DNA from: Cyanobacteria bacterium UBA2566
GTDB lineage: Bacteria; Cyanobacteriota; Cyanobacteriia; Cyanobacteriales; Desertifilaceae
Direction of reading: 5' to 3'
Assembly: GCA_002340255.1 (NCBI GenBank)
Contig: DDLS01000135.1
Coordinates: 1 to 29,924 of the forward strand
DNA length: 29,924 nucleotides
The stretch's first letter is position 1; each line of letters opens with the position of its first letter. Of the stretch, positions 15,499-23,457 are shown in pieces. Below the pieces are notes generated by a model, which had not been told where the DNA came from, made no database searches, and saw only the letters and a program-made list of their open reading frames with translations. Both the position numbers and the translations under genes were made by a program.

Positions 15499-15636
15499 TG
15501 CTGGTAATGGCTAATGGGGAATGAGTGATAGAGCAGTGAATGAGCGAGTTAGGACGGTTAGGTTATTGCCTAGCGCTTCGCACTATATTGTTAACACAAT
15601 GCTAAATTAAGGCATTGGTCTTAATGCAGGGGAGTT

Positions 15637-16566
15637 ATGGCACGGCAACCTTCTAATCATCCACCAGCAGAGAGTCCCTCTTGGGTGAAACAGCAGACGC
15701 TGAAGATCTTACGATCGATGATTAACCGTTTACAGGCGATCGCGGATCGCCTAGAAACTCCTCCCCGTTCTGGTCCCCAACGCCCTATTTTTCCCCTGTG
15801 GAATCAGCTTTTAAGCCGGGTACGCGGATGGCTACCCACTCCCTGGAATCGGAACATCAATGATTTTGACCTCACTTTAGCTTTGGGTACAATTCTTGCC
15901 CTATCTCTGGCAATCTTCGTTTCCCTTCTTCCCAGTCGTCTCCCAGAAGTCGTGCGAGTCCCCGAAATTCCTGAACCAACTGAAACAATTGAATTACCAG
16001 AGGCAGAAGTTCCAGAGATAGCACCAGAACCGGAAACAGCTCCAGAGGAGATCTCACCCGAACCTATCCCTGAAGAGATCCCAGAAGAAGAGAGTCCAGA
16101 ACCGATAGAAGAAGTCACTCAAGAACCGGAACCCCCAGAAATTACAGAAATAGAAGAACCCGTTGAGCAAGAAGAAGAAGAGGAGGAAGAAGAGGAAGAC
16201 ATTAGCGAACCCATTCCCGTCGAAATTGCGCCACCGCCCCCTCCCGTTCTCACTCCCGAACAACGGTTAATTGTCACTATTCAAGAGCAAGTCAATCGCT
16301 TAACTGAAAAATATGAAGAGGGCTTAATTGATTCCCTGCAAGCTAATTTCTTAAATAGCCTCTTAGTGCTAAAAGTCGATCGGCGCTGGTATGATTTACC
16401 CCTAGAGCAACAAAAACGGCTGGCTAACGATATGTTGCGGCGATCGCGAAAACTCGATTTTAGCCGTTTAGAAATCGTCGATCTTGACGGTCATTTATTA
16501 GCCCGTAACTCTGTTGTGGGAACCCAAATGGTGATTCTTAAAGCCCAAGACTTTAGTGGAACTTAA
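15637..16566 (+). CDS. single-pass membrane protein with acidic Glu/Pro linker, unknown function
   Basis: A 309-residue protein. The N-terminal 75 residues are basic and probably cytoplasmic. Residues 79-98 form one membrane helix (LALGTILALSLAIFVSLLPS). Residues 104-205 are a low-complexity linker of Glu, Pro and Ile with a run of about ten Glu near 179-187 and a PPPPP stretch at 199-203. The C-terminal 100 residues (from LTPEQRLIVTIQEQVN) are a compact charged domain containing VDRRWYDLP and LEIVDLDGHLLARN. I do not recognise the domain; similar layouts exist in other cyanobacterial hypothetical proteins. The linker could span the periplasm and peptidoglycan. The ATG has a good GGGGAG site. 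It stands alone, 138 bases after the kinase gene. Confidence 0.75.
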   Translation: MARQPSNHPPAESPSWVKQQTLKILRSMINRLQAIADRLETPPRSGPQRPIFPLWNQLLSRVRGWLPTPWNRNINDFDLTLALGTILALSLAIFVSLLPSRLPEVVRVPEIPEPTETIELPEAEVPEIAPEPETAPEEISPEPIPEEIPEEESPEPIEEVTQEPEPPEITEIEEPVEQEEEEEEEEEDISEPIPVEIAPPPPPVLTPEQRLIVTIQEQVNRLTEKYEEGLIDSLQANFLNSLLVLKVDRRWYDLPLEQQKRLANDMLRRSRKLDFSRLEIVDLDGHLLARNSVVGTQMVILKAQDFSGT

Positions 16567-16872
16567 AGCCCCAGTAACAATTTAGCCGTAATCAGCCAAG
16601 AAATCCGGCTTTTTATCACAGAAACCAAGCCTTTTTGGAAATAGTTTTCTCCATCATCAGTAACTGACGCTATGGTATACATATAGCGCTTTGCCCTAGG
16701 GAATAGGCTTTTGGTACATAGCTTGGAGGATTCAACACTGTTCCTCATTATAACTCATTCTGATACCGAACATAAATGGTATGAATGAATTTAACTCCAG
16801 AAACCGGGTTTCTTGTTTCTCCTTTCGTTTGTATCCGAAACTTTAGTAGAAACCCGGTTTCTTTGCATCCCA
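16567..16872. other. 306-base convergent intergenic region with repeat half-sites
   Basis: It separates the ends of two convergent genes. It contains degenerate AGAAAYCNGG sites at about 16599 and 16621, a 6-base hairpin CGCTAT/ATAGCG (16668-16688) and the perfect inverted pair at 16799-16862. No gene is seen. Confidence 0.6.
16799..16862. repeat. AGAAACCSGGTTTCT inverted repeat pair, MITE/REP-like
   Basis: AGAAACCGGGTTTCT (16799-16813) and AGAAACCCGGTTTCT (16848-16862) are exact reverse complements, 34 bases apart, and each is itself nearly palindromic. The core GAAACCCGGTTTC is a widespread repeat in cyanobacterial genomes. Its position 10 bases after the gyrA stop suggests a bidirectional terminator role between the convergent genes. 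Confidence 0.65.
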
Positions 16873-19497
16873 TTATTCCGGTAAGGGTTGGGGAGTGTCA
16901 GTTTCAGTGGTTAACTCTACCTCTGGCTCCCCGTCGGTTGTTTCTTCCCCTTGGGTGGGAACTAGGGCAACTGCTGCAATGGTATCGTCCTTATCTAGCC
17001 GTTGCACTAATACCCCAGTTGCACCACGGGATTGTACGGAAATGGCGTTGGTAGATTGGCGAATAATAATGCCACGGGAAGTGACCATCATTAACTCATC
17101 GTCAGGGTGAACGATTCGGAGAGCCGCTAACTCATCGTTAGCTTTATGGGATTTAAACTTAGTGGCAATGATTCCTTTTCCAGAGCGGTTTTGTAGTCGG
17201 AACTGGTTGACAGGAACTCGCTTGCCATAACCTCTAGTAGTGACGACTAATACCCAGGGGCCGAGGGTGGATGTGGTCTCAATATCTTCGGTTTCTGGCG
17301 TATCATTAACCTCTTCTTCTTCGTCTTCCGCCCGATCGACCATTAGCTCACTGAGAACGTTACCTGGAAGGATATCCATGCTGATCAAACTATCGCCGTC
17401 AACCAGTTTCATTGCTCTTACCCCGCGTGCGCTTCGACCTAGGGGACGGACTTGATCGGTATTGGTTCTAAAATGAATGGCTTTCCCTTGGGAGGAAGCA
17501 ATAATAATGCTGTCTTCTTCTGTCGCTCTTCTCACCCAACGCAACTGATCGCCTTCCGCCAGAGAAATGGCAATTAATCCATTGGTGCGAATGTTGCTGA
17601 AGGCATCGAGGGCTGTGCGTTTAATGTAGCCGTTCTGGGTGAGCATGACCAAGTATTCATGGTCGCTAAATTCGGAGACGGGGATAATGGAGGTAATCTT
17701 TTCATCCATGGGAATGGGCAACATTTGCACCATGGGTGTACCCTTGGCGTTCCGCGAGCTACTGGGGATTTGATAGGCGAGGAGGCGATAGACGACACCG
17801 CGATCGCTGAAAAACAGCAGACTATCATGATCGCAACAGGTCAAGAAATGGTCAATCCCATCATCATCTTTCATTTTCGCCCCCGACTTACCGCGTGTTG
17901 CCCGACTTTGGGCATCAAAGGTATCGACAGGCATCCGTTTAATATAGCCCTGTTCGGTGATTAAGATCACGGCTTTTTCATTGGCGATCAAGTCCATATC
18001 GACGAGATCCCCTTCCGCTTTTTCGATCTCGGTGCGTCGAGGGGTGGCAAATTTTTGCTTAAGTTCTGCACATTCTGCCTTAATCATCTCTAGGATGCGA
18101 TTCCGGTTGGCGAGAATGTCTTTTAAGTCGGCAATGCGAAGTTGTAGTTGTTCGTGTTCTTGACGGATTTTTTCGGCTTCTAGGGCAGTCAGTCGGCGCA
18201 GTTGCATTTGCAGAATGGCATCGGCTTGCAGTTCGGAGAGGGAATAGCGATCGATCAATTCTGTTTTAGCGGTGGGAGTATCGGCAGCGTGGCGAATGAG
18301 TTCGATAATTTGATCCAGGTATTGCATGGCAATCAGCAAGCCTTGCAACAGGTGGTCTCGCTCTTCGGCTTTGCGGAGTTCGTATTGGGTGCGCCGAGTG
18401 ATGGTTTCGACGCGGAATTCTAGGAAGACGCTGAGGAATTGTTTAATCGAGAGCAGTTGGGGGTCATTGTTGACGAGTGCCAACATATTGGCCCCAAAGT
18501 TGGTTTGCAGGGGAGTTTGTTTGTAGAGGTTGTTGAGAACAACCCTGGGATAGGCATCGCGCCGCAGTTCGACGACGATCCGCATTCCGTCGCGATCGCT
18601 CTCATCCCTAATATCAGCAATACCTTCAATTCGTTTATCATTCACCAGTTCGGCGATCCGCTCGATCAGGGCAGCCTTATTCACTTGATAAGGAAGTTGG
18701 GTAACAATAATCGCATCTCGCGAGGGTCGTCCCCGGTGTTCAATGGTTTCAATGTCAGCTATGCCCCGCATGGTAATCGAGCCACGCCCCAGGGTATAAG
18801 CTTCTTGGATGCCGGAGGTTCCCAGAATTTTGCCGCCTGTGGGGAAATCGGGCCCGGGAATATACTGCATGAGTGCAGTATCGGTTAAATCTGGATTGTC
18901 AATCAGGGCGACTAAGCCATCAATCAGTTCTCCCAGGTTATGGGGGGGAATATTCGTTGCCATCCCAACAGCAATACCCGCCGAACCATTAAGGAGTAGT
19001 TGGGGAACCCGTGCCGGGAGAACGATGGGTTCTTGTTGCGATCCATCGAAGTTATCGATAAAGTCTACCGTTTCGGCTTCGATATCTTGTAGCATGGCTT
19101 CGGTAGAGATCGCTTGCAAGCGACATTCGGTGTACCGCATGGCTGCTGGGGGGTCATTGTCTACGGAGCCGAAGTTCCCATGACCATTAATGAGGGGCGA
19201 TCGCATAGAAAAGTCTTGAGCCATCCGCACCAGAGCATCATAAACGGCTGTATCACCGTGGGGATGGTATTTACCGAGGACTTCCCCGACGACACGGGCA
19301 CATTTCCGGAAGGGGCGATCGGGAGTTAATCCCAACTCGTGCATGGCGTATAAAATGCGGCGGTGAACCGGTTTGAGTCCATCCCTGGCATCGGGAAGCG
19401 CTCGACCTACAATCACGCTCATGGCGTATTCTAGGTATGACCGGGACATCTCATTTCTTAAGTCCGTGGGCACAATCCGATCTAGGGGGGTACTCAT
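16873..19497 (-). CDS. gyrA: DNA gyrase subunit A
   Basis: An 874-residue topoisomerase subunit that, with GyrB, introduces negative supercoils. The breakage-reunion domain carries the catalytic Tyr122 in AAMRYTECRL, and the quinolone-pocket segment HPHGDTAVYD has Thr at the position of E. coli Ser83 and keeps Asp87. The C-terminal beta-pinwheel follows from about residue 510, with a GyrA-box-like QSRATRGKSG and a later QNRSGKG, and an acidic tail (TPETED, then a Glu/Thr-rich end). The frame can start three codons earlier at a TTG, but the ATG at 19497 is preferred: it gives residue numbers equal to E. coli and has GGAG 11 bases upstream. The tail end is 10 bases from an inverted repeat. Confidence 0.96.
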   Translation of the reverse strand: MSTPLDRIVPTDLRNEMSRSYLEYAMSVIVGRALPDARDGLKPVHRRILYAMHELGLTPDRPFRKCARVVGEVLGKYHPHGDTAVYDALVRMAQDFSMRSPLINGHGNFGSVDNDPPAAMRYTECRLQAISTEAMLQDIEAETVDFIDNFDGSQQEPIVLPARVPQLLLNGSAGIAVGMATNIPPHNLGELIDGLVALIDNPDLTDTALMQYIPGPDFPTGGKILGTSGIQEAYTLGRGSITMRGIADIETIEHRGRPSRDAIIVTQLPYQVNKAALIERIAELVNDKRIEGIADIRDESDRDGMRIVVELRRDAYPRVVLNNLYKQTPLQTNFGANMLALVNNDPQLLSIKQFLSVFLEFRVETITRRTQYELRKAEERDHLLQGLLIAMQYLDQIIELIRHAADTPTAKTELIDRYSLSELQADAILQMQLRRLTALEAEKIRQEHEQLQLRIADLKDILANRNRILEMIKAECAELKQKFATPRRTEIEKAEGDLVDMDLIANEKAVILITEQGYIKRMPVDTFDAQSRATRGKSGAKMKDDDGIDHFLTCCDHDSLLFFSDRGVVYRLLAYQIPSSSRNAKGTPMVQMLPIPMDEKITSIIPVSEFSDHEYLVMLTQNGYIKRTALDAFSNIRTNGLIAISLAEGDQLRWVRRATEEDSIIIASSQGKAIHFRTNTDQVRPLGRSARGVRAMKLVDGDSLISMDILPGNVLSELMVDRAEDEEEEVNDTPETEDIETTSTLGPWVLVVTTRGYGKRVPVNQFRLQNRSGKGIIATKFKSHKANDELAALRIVHPDDELMMVTSRGIIIRQSTNAISVQSRGATGVLVQRLDKDDTIAAVALVPTQGEETTDGEPEVELTTETDTPQPLPE

Positions 19498-19654
19498 ACG
19501 GGGCAAAGCTCCATGCAGAAAAACAATTCAGAAACCACAACACCTGGTATTCCCCCCCAAGTATGGGGTTTGAGCCTACCAAGTTATGAGTGTTTACTTA
19601 TCAAATTTTAACATATTTTCAGATTCAAGCCGTACTCTAGGAAGACGACTAAAA

Positions 19655-19684
19655 TTGACAAAACAGAAATTAAAGTGTAATAAT
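19655..19684 (+). promoter_or_regulatory. promoter of the rplU-rpmA operon
   Basis: A perfect TTGACA (19655-19660), an 18-base spacer and AATAAT (19679-19684). It is about 100 bases upstream of rplU, leaving a GC-rich leader (19690-19786) with short complementary pieces such as AGCAT/ATGCT around 19726-19740. The leader could carry ribosomal-protein autoregulation but I cannot draw a convincing structure. Confidence 0.55.
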
Positions 19685-19786
19685 AGTGGATTGTCTGCTT
19701 AATCCCTGCTCGGATCGGGTACAAGCATCCCCAAATGCTGGTAAACATCAGCTACCTGTACGGCAACCCCAAGGAACCAATATCCT

Positions 19787-20155
19787 ATGAGTTACGCAAT
19801 TATTGAAACGGGTGGTAAACAACTGAGAGTTGAACCCGGTCGCTTTTATGACATTGAACTGCTGGCAGTGGAACCAGAACAAACGGTTGCCATTGACCAA
19901 GTATTGTATATTCAGCATGGCGATGATATGCATGTGGGACAACCCCTGGTCAGTGGCGCGACGGTGGAAGGAACGGTAATGCGTCATTTTCGCGATCGCA
20001 AGGTTTTAGTCTATAAAATGAAACCGAAAAAGAAAACGCGCAAAAAACGCGGACATCGCCAAGAACGCACCCGGTTGATGATTAATTCCATTAACGTCAA
20101 TGGAGAAGTGTTAGCCTCAACTCCAGCCCCTGCTGAAGCCTCTGACGAAGCTTAA
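19787..20155 (+). CDS. rplU: 50S ribosomal protein L21
   Basis: A 122-residue L21. It begins MSYAIIETGGKQLRVEPGRF and has the family C-terminal KPKKKTRKKRGHRQERTRL segment that binds 23S rRNA, followed by a short Ala/Pro-rich acidic tail (STPAPAEASDEA) found in several cyanobacterial homologues. The start is fixed by homology; AAGGA lies 13 bases before the ATG. It is the first gene of a two-gene operon with L27, 55 bases apart, the usual order in bacteria. Confidence 0.97.
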   Translation: MSYAIIETGGKQLRVEPGRFYDIELLAVEPEQTVAIDQVLYIQHGDDMHVGQPLVSGATVEGTVMRHFRDRKVLVYKMKPKKKTRKKRGHRQERTRLMINSINVNGEVLASTPAPAEASDEA

Positions 20156-20210
20156 TTGCAGTAAAGTTTGTACACTAGATATACACGAAGTAATCGATCT
20201 CAAAACTCCT

Positions 20211-20477
20211 ATGGCACATAAGAAAGGAACCGGAAGTACACGTAACGGACGCGACTCGAACGCCCAGCGCTTGGGTGTAAAACGTTATGGTGGAGAAAAT
20301 GTTCTCGCGGGCAATATTCTCGTCCGTCAAAGAGGAACGACCTTCCATGCTGGTAAAAATGTCGGTGTGGGGCGCGATTACACTCTGTTTTCACTAATTG
20401 ATGGTATTGTTACGTTTGAGCGTAATGGTAGATATCGTAAAAAAGTGAGTGTTTATCCCGCTGAAGCGACTTCGTAA
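20211..20477 (+). CDS. rpmA: 50S ribosomal protein L27
   Basis: An 88-residue L27. It begins directly with MAHKKGTGSTRNGRDSNAQR, the conserved N-terminus that reaches the peptidyl-transferase centre, and has no cleavable N-terminal extension of the kind seen in Firmicutes. The rest (GGENVLAGNILVRQRGTTFH, VGVGRDYTLFSLIDG) is typical. It is the last gene of the rplU-rpmA operon and is followed after 43 bases by a strong terminator. Confidence 0.98.
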   Translation: MAHKKGTGSTRNGRDSNAQRLGVKRYGGENVLAGNILVRQRGTTFHAGKNVGVGRDYTLFSLIDGIVTFERNGRYRKKVSVYPAEATS

Positions 20478-20520
20478 ATAACCCACGGTGAATCATTCAC
20501 CTGTTGAATAAACTTCACGT

Positions 20521-20564
20521 AAAGGTTGAGTTGGTGTTGAGCATAACTCAACCTTTATTGTTTT
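20521..20564 (+). terminator. Rho-independent terminator of rplU-rpmA
   Basis: A 12-base perfect stem, AAAGGTTGAGTT (20521-20532) and AACTCAACCTTT (20545-20556), with a 12-base loop, followed by ATTGTTTT. The A-rich 5' arm means it could also work for the Uma2 relic coming from the other side. Confidence 0.85.
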
Positions 20565-20571
20565 CTGATCT

Positions 20572-20868
20572 TTATCGCGATCGCCAACCCAATCTGGCTC
20601 CATTGTCCATATACTCTTGCATTTTCTCTCGCAGAGATTTCACCGTATCCAAGTGCGACCTTAATTCCACCACAAAATCAGGACAAATATTAGCAAATAT
20701 TCTCTTTTGTTCTTCATTCAATGCATCCCAACGCTCTTGACTTACCCAAGACGCATCAGGAGAGAGATTGGCACTATTGGGTAAAATAAATCCAGTAGAA
20801 GAGTCAAAGACTTTCCCTAGTTCGCCTGCATTGCACCACCATACATAAAACTCTCCAGAAATACTGCT
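20572..20868 (-). pseudogene. relic of a Uma2-family gene (core only)
   Basis: An open frame of 99 codons bounded by stops at both ends and with no early start codon. It contains the core of a Uma2 subfamily different from the two genes at 7742-9131: FDSSTGFILPNSANLSPDAS, then WVSQERWDALNEEQ, CPDFVVELRS (catalytic D and E) and KMQEYMDNGARLGW. Family members normally have about 60 residues before this and continue after GW with a LIDP strand. Here the frame ends in RSR and a TAA just at the rpmA terminator, so both ends are gone. Confidence 0.8.
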
Positions 20869-20939
20869 CTAATCTTTTCCCGAACTCACTTGCTATAGAA
20901 TGAGGATAGCTCTTTCCTCAGTGCCCTCACCCCTCCATC

Positions 20940-21110
20940 ATGGTTTCAGTTCACCCCCAAATTGAGTATCCAGAAAGTGACGGTTTATCCTTGGCTGATA
21001 GCACGATCCAATTTCGCAATATTACGACCATCCAAGGCTGTTTGGATGTTCTGCGCAACCAAAGCACTTTATCTTTATCCGTAGATACTGTGCAGGATTA
21101 TCTCGATTAA
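20940..21110 (+). pseudogene. 56-codon ORF resembling a Uma2 N-terminus, probable gene fragment
   Basis: ATG at 20940 to TAA at 21108-21110. The first 35 or so residues (MVSVHPQIEYPESDGLSLAD, then STIQFRNITTIQG) resemble the N-terminus of yet another Uma2 subfamily, the one with an ADNTxQFxxIxTIxx start; the rest (CLDVLRNQS and a Ser/Leu-rich end) does not continue the family. It ends 11 bases before the lnt start codon and could be translated with it. It is read here as a fragment, with a small functional protein as the alternative. Confidence 0.5.
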
Positions 21111-21121
21111 TTGCCCTCGCT

Positions 21122-22678
21122 ATGTCCTCAATTGAATCGAAACAACATTTTGGTATTAATGAGAGATTAGGCAGTTTGGTGCTCTCCCTCTTTGGAGGAT
21201 TGTTCATGGGAATAACGACTGCTCCAATTAACGCTTGGCCTTTAGCTTGGATTGCTCTCATCCCCCTCTGGATCTTGGTTCGGCGCTCAGATTCCTGGAA
21301 ACAAACCCTTAGCTATGCTCTGGTTTGGGGAATTGGATTTCATGGGGTAGCCCTATTTTGGATTACGGGAATTCACCCCATGATGTGGTTAGGGGTTCCC
21401 TGGTTAGCGAGTTTGGCGATCGCCCTCAGTGTCTGGATCTTTATTACCCTCTGGGGAAGCGCTCTAGTGGCCCTGTGGGCAATACTATTTGCCCATTTTA
21501 CCCCTGAAAAAAGTAGCGCGTATACGGTTTTATTCGGAACGACTTTGTGGTGTCTCCTAGAAGGGATTTGGAGCCATTCTAACCTTTGGTGGAGTTCCCT
21601 CTCCTATACTCAAAGTCCATTTAACTTAGCTATTTTGCACCTAGGGCAACTATCCGGGCCAAATACTATTACAGCCGCTTTAGTCGCTTTCAATGGCTTA
21701 GTTGCAGAGTTTATTCTCAGTAGAATATATCATAAAAACCAGAAAGAATCAACCCAAATTTGGGCATTGATCCTGCTTTTTGCGACCCATGCAACCGGCT
21801 ATTTTCTCTCTCAGAAATCCTTAGCCACACAACCCGGAGAAACCTTCAAAGTTGGCATTATCCAAGGCAATATTCCCAATGAAATCAAACTCTATTCCCA
21901 GGGATGGCAAAACGCCATAGCTGGCTATACCCAAGGATACGAAACATTAGCTGCCCAAGGGGTTGATATTGTTCTCACGCCTGAAACTGCCTTACCCTTT
22001 CTGTGGACGAATCAGAACCGGGGCTATCCCCCTTTAATCAAAGCCATCCAGAACTGGGGAACTCCGGTGTGGGTGGGTGCATTTGGGCAAAATGGCGATC
22101 GCCTCACCAACAGTCTCTTTACCCTAGATGAAAACGGTGAAATCATCAGTCAATATGATAAAATGAAACTCGTTCCTTTAGGTGAATATATCCCCTTTGA
22201 AGCAGTTATTGGCCGACTGATTAATCGCCTCTCCCCTCTGGAAGCCACCTTAGTAAAAGGTTCCCCCAATCAAGTAGTGCAAACCCCAGTAGGACAAGCC
22301 ATTGTTGGCATTTGTTATGATTCAGCATTTTCCCAGGTTTTCCGTCGCCAAGCAGCACAAGGAGGAGAATTTATCATTACTGCGTCTAACGATGCCCATT
22401 ATACGTCCGCCATGCAATGGCAACATCACGCCCAAGACGTTCTGCGAGCCATAGAGAGTGATCGCACCACCATTCGTGCCACCAATACCGGCTATTCTGC
22501 CCTTGTCGAACATAATGGTAAAACTCGCTGGGTTTCTAATCGCAACACCTATGAAATTCACGCCAATACCATTGAGCGTAGAACCACCAAAACCCTATAC
22601 ATCCAATGGGGAGATTGGATCGCCCCCCTGCTCGGTTTTTTAACCCTAGCCAGTAGTGTCGCGACTGCGCTAAAATAG
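21122..22678 (+). CDS. lnt: apolipoprotein N-acyltransferase
   Basis: A 518-residue inner-membrane enzyme that adds the third acyl chain to the N-terminal Cys of lipoproteins. Several membrane helices occupy about residues 15-230 (for example LVLSLFGGLFMGITTAPIN and LALLIF-like stretches) and one more follows at about 497-515. Between them is a periplasmic nitrilase-type domain with the Glu-Lys-Cys triad: E288 in LTPETALPF, K347 in YDKMKLVPLGEYIPF and C398 in VGICYDS. The length equals the usual 500-520. No clear ribosome-binding site precedes the ATG. The window also encodes a probable substrate, the PhnD-like lipoprotein at 23458. Confidence 0.94.
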   Translation: MSSIESKQHFGINERLGSLVLSLFGGLFMGITTAPINAWPLAWIALIPLWILVRRSDSWKQTLSYALVWGIGFHGVALFWITGIHPMMWLGVPWLASLAIALSVWIFITLWGSALVALWAILFAHFTPEKSSAYTVLFGTTLWCLLEGIWSHSNLWWSSLSYTQSPFNLAILHLGQLSGPNTITAALVAFNGLVAEFILSRIYHKNQKESTQIWALILLFATHATGYFLSQKSLATQPGETFKVGIIQGNIPNEIKLYSQGWQNAIAGYTQGYETLAAQGVDIVLTPETALPFLWTNQNRGYPPLIKAIQNWGTPVWVGAFGQNGDRLTNSLFTLDENGEIISQYDKMKLVPLGEYIPFEAVIGRLINRLSPLEATLVKGSPNQVVQTPVGQAIVGICYDSAFSQVFRRQAAQGGEFIITASNDAHYTSAMQWQHHAQDVLRAIESDRTTIRATNTGYSALVEHNGKTRWVSNRNTYEIHANTIERRTTKTLYIQWGDWIAPLLGFLTLASSVATALK

Positions 22679-22734
22679 CCCCTTACAAACGAGGGGGACG
22701 AGGAAGAGATAGATGAAAGACATAAGTGTAGAAC

Positions 22735-22770
22735 GCGTTTTCCCTATTGCCTATCCCCTCTTCCCTTCTC
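22735..22770. repeat. short-repeat tract overlapping the DUF938 stop
   Basis: The sequence TTTTCCCTATTGCCTATCCC followed by CTCTTCCCTTCTC is the same style as 472-565. It supplies the last residues of the DUF938 protein (about GRGDRQ) and its stop codon. Confidence 0.5.
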
Positions 22771-23376
22771 AAAGATTACCGAGAGATTATTCGCTGGCAT
22801 TTCTATTGTTTCTAGATGGCGCAAATCATGAGCTTGGGCAACCTCAATCACATCCTCTAAATTACGCACGCCCCACACTGGATTAGAGGAGCGCAAAGAG
22901 CGATCGAAAGTAGCATTGCTTGGAGCCGTATGTTCTCCCTTTTGTTTATAAGGGCCATAGAAATATAAAATCCCTCCAGAAGGTAAAACGTGTTGAGCGC
23001 CTGTCATCAACCCTAAGCACACTTCCCAGGGAGAAACATGAATCATATTAATACAAACTATAGCCGTAATTTCCGCTTCATAGCCGTTTAAAGCCCAAGG
23101 TGGGTTTTGGGCATCTAAACGAATTGGAGGATACAAAAAATCACAAGGATGTACCTTCTGCCAAGCCTTAATGCTCTCTAGTAACTGTGGATTAAATTCC
23201 GAAGGCAACCAAGATCGCGGTTGTAAATGAGAGGAAAAAAACACCGCATGTTCACCCGTTCCACTTGCCACTTCTAAAACAGTTGCCCTAGGGGGTAAGA
23301 CTCGCTTTAAAACCTCTAAGATCGGTTCTCGGTTCCGTTGAGTTGCCGGGGCATGTTGTCGTAAATCAGCAGTCAT
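22744..23376 (-). CDS. DUF938 family, SAM-dependent methyltransferase-like protein
   Basis: A 210-residue protein with a Rossmann-type methyltransferase fold. The SAM motif I is VLEVASGTGEHAVFF (residues 34-48); later come WLPSEFNPQLLESIKAW, a motif-IV-like AIVCINMIHVSPWE and ILYFYGPYKQKGEHT. These define the DUF938 family, whose substrate is not known. The start ATG at 23376 agrees with homologues (MTADLRQHAPATQRNR) and gives the full family length. It is divergent from the PhnD-like gene, and the last few residues come from a low-complexity tract. Confidence 0.85.
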   Translation of the reverse strand: MTADLRQHAPATQRNREPILEVLKRVLPPRATVLEVASGTGEHAVFFSSHLQPRSWLPSEFNPQLLESIKAWQKVHPCDFLYPPIRLDAQNPPWALNGYEAEITAIVCINMIHVSPWEVCLGLMTGAQHVLPSGGILYFYGPYKQKGEHTAPSNATFDRSLRSSNPVWGVRNLEDVIEVAQAHDLRHLETIEMPANNLSVIFEKGRGDRQ

Positions 23377-23457
23377 ACATTGAAGATAGAATTAAATTTG
23401 GGTAATCTTCATTTTAAGAGTAATCGAGTCATCTTGACAATCTGTTTTGCCTATGCC

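Noticed and set aside
15804..16263. Long Ser/Gly- and Phe-rich ORFs on the minus strand opposite the acidic linker
   Set aside because: They mirror the Glu/Pro codon bias of the plus-strand gene; composition is not that of a normal protein.
19498..19506. TTG start of gyrA three codons upstream
   Set aside because: GGAG lies too close to the TTG, and the ATG gives E. coli-like residue numbering (Y122, position 83).
19690..19786. Ribosomal-protein leader element before rplU
   Set aside because: Only short, weak complementary pieces are visible; not enough to claim a structured regulator.
20572..21110. One Uma2 gene split by an inversion
   Set aside because: The two fragments belong to different subfamilies, and their order and orientation do not fit a single inversion.
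23434..23439. Perfect TTGACA upstream of the PhnD-like gene
   Set aside because: No -10 box at 16-19 bases; the first TATTAT-like sequence is over 30 bases away.
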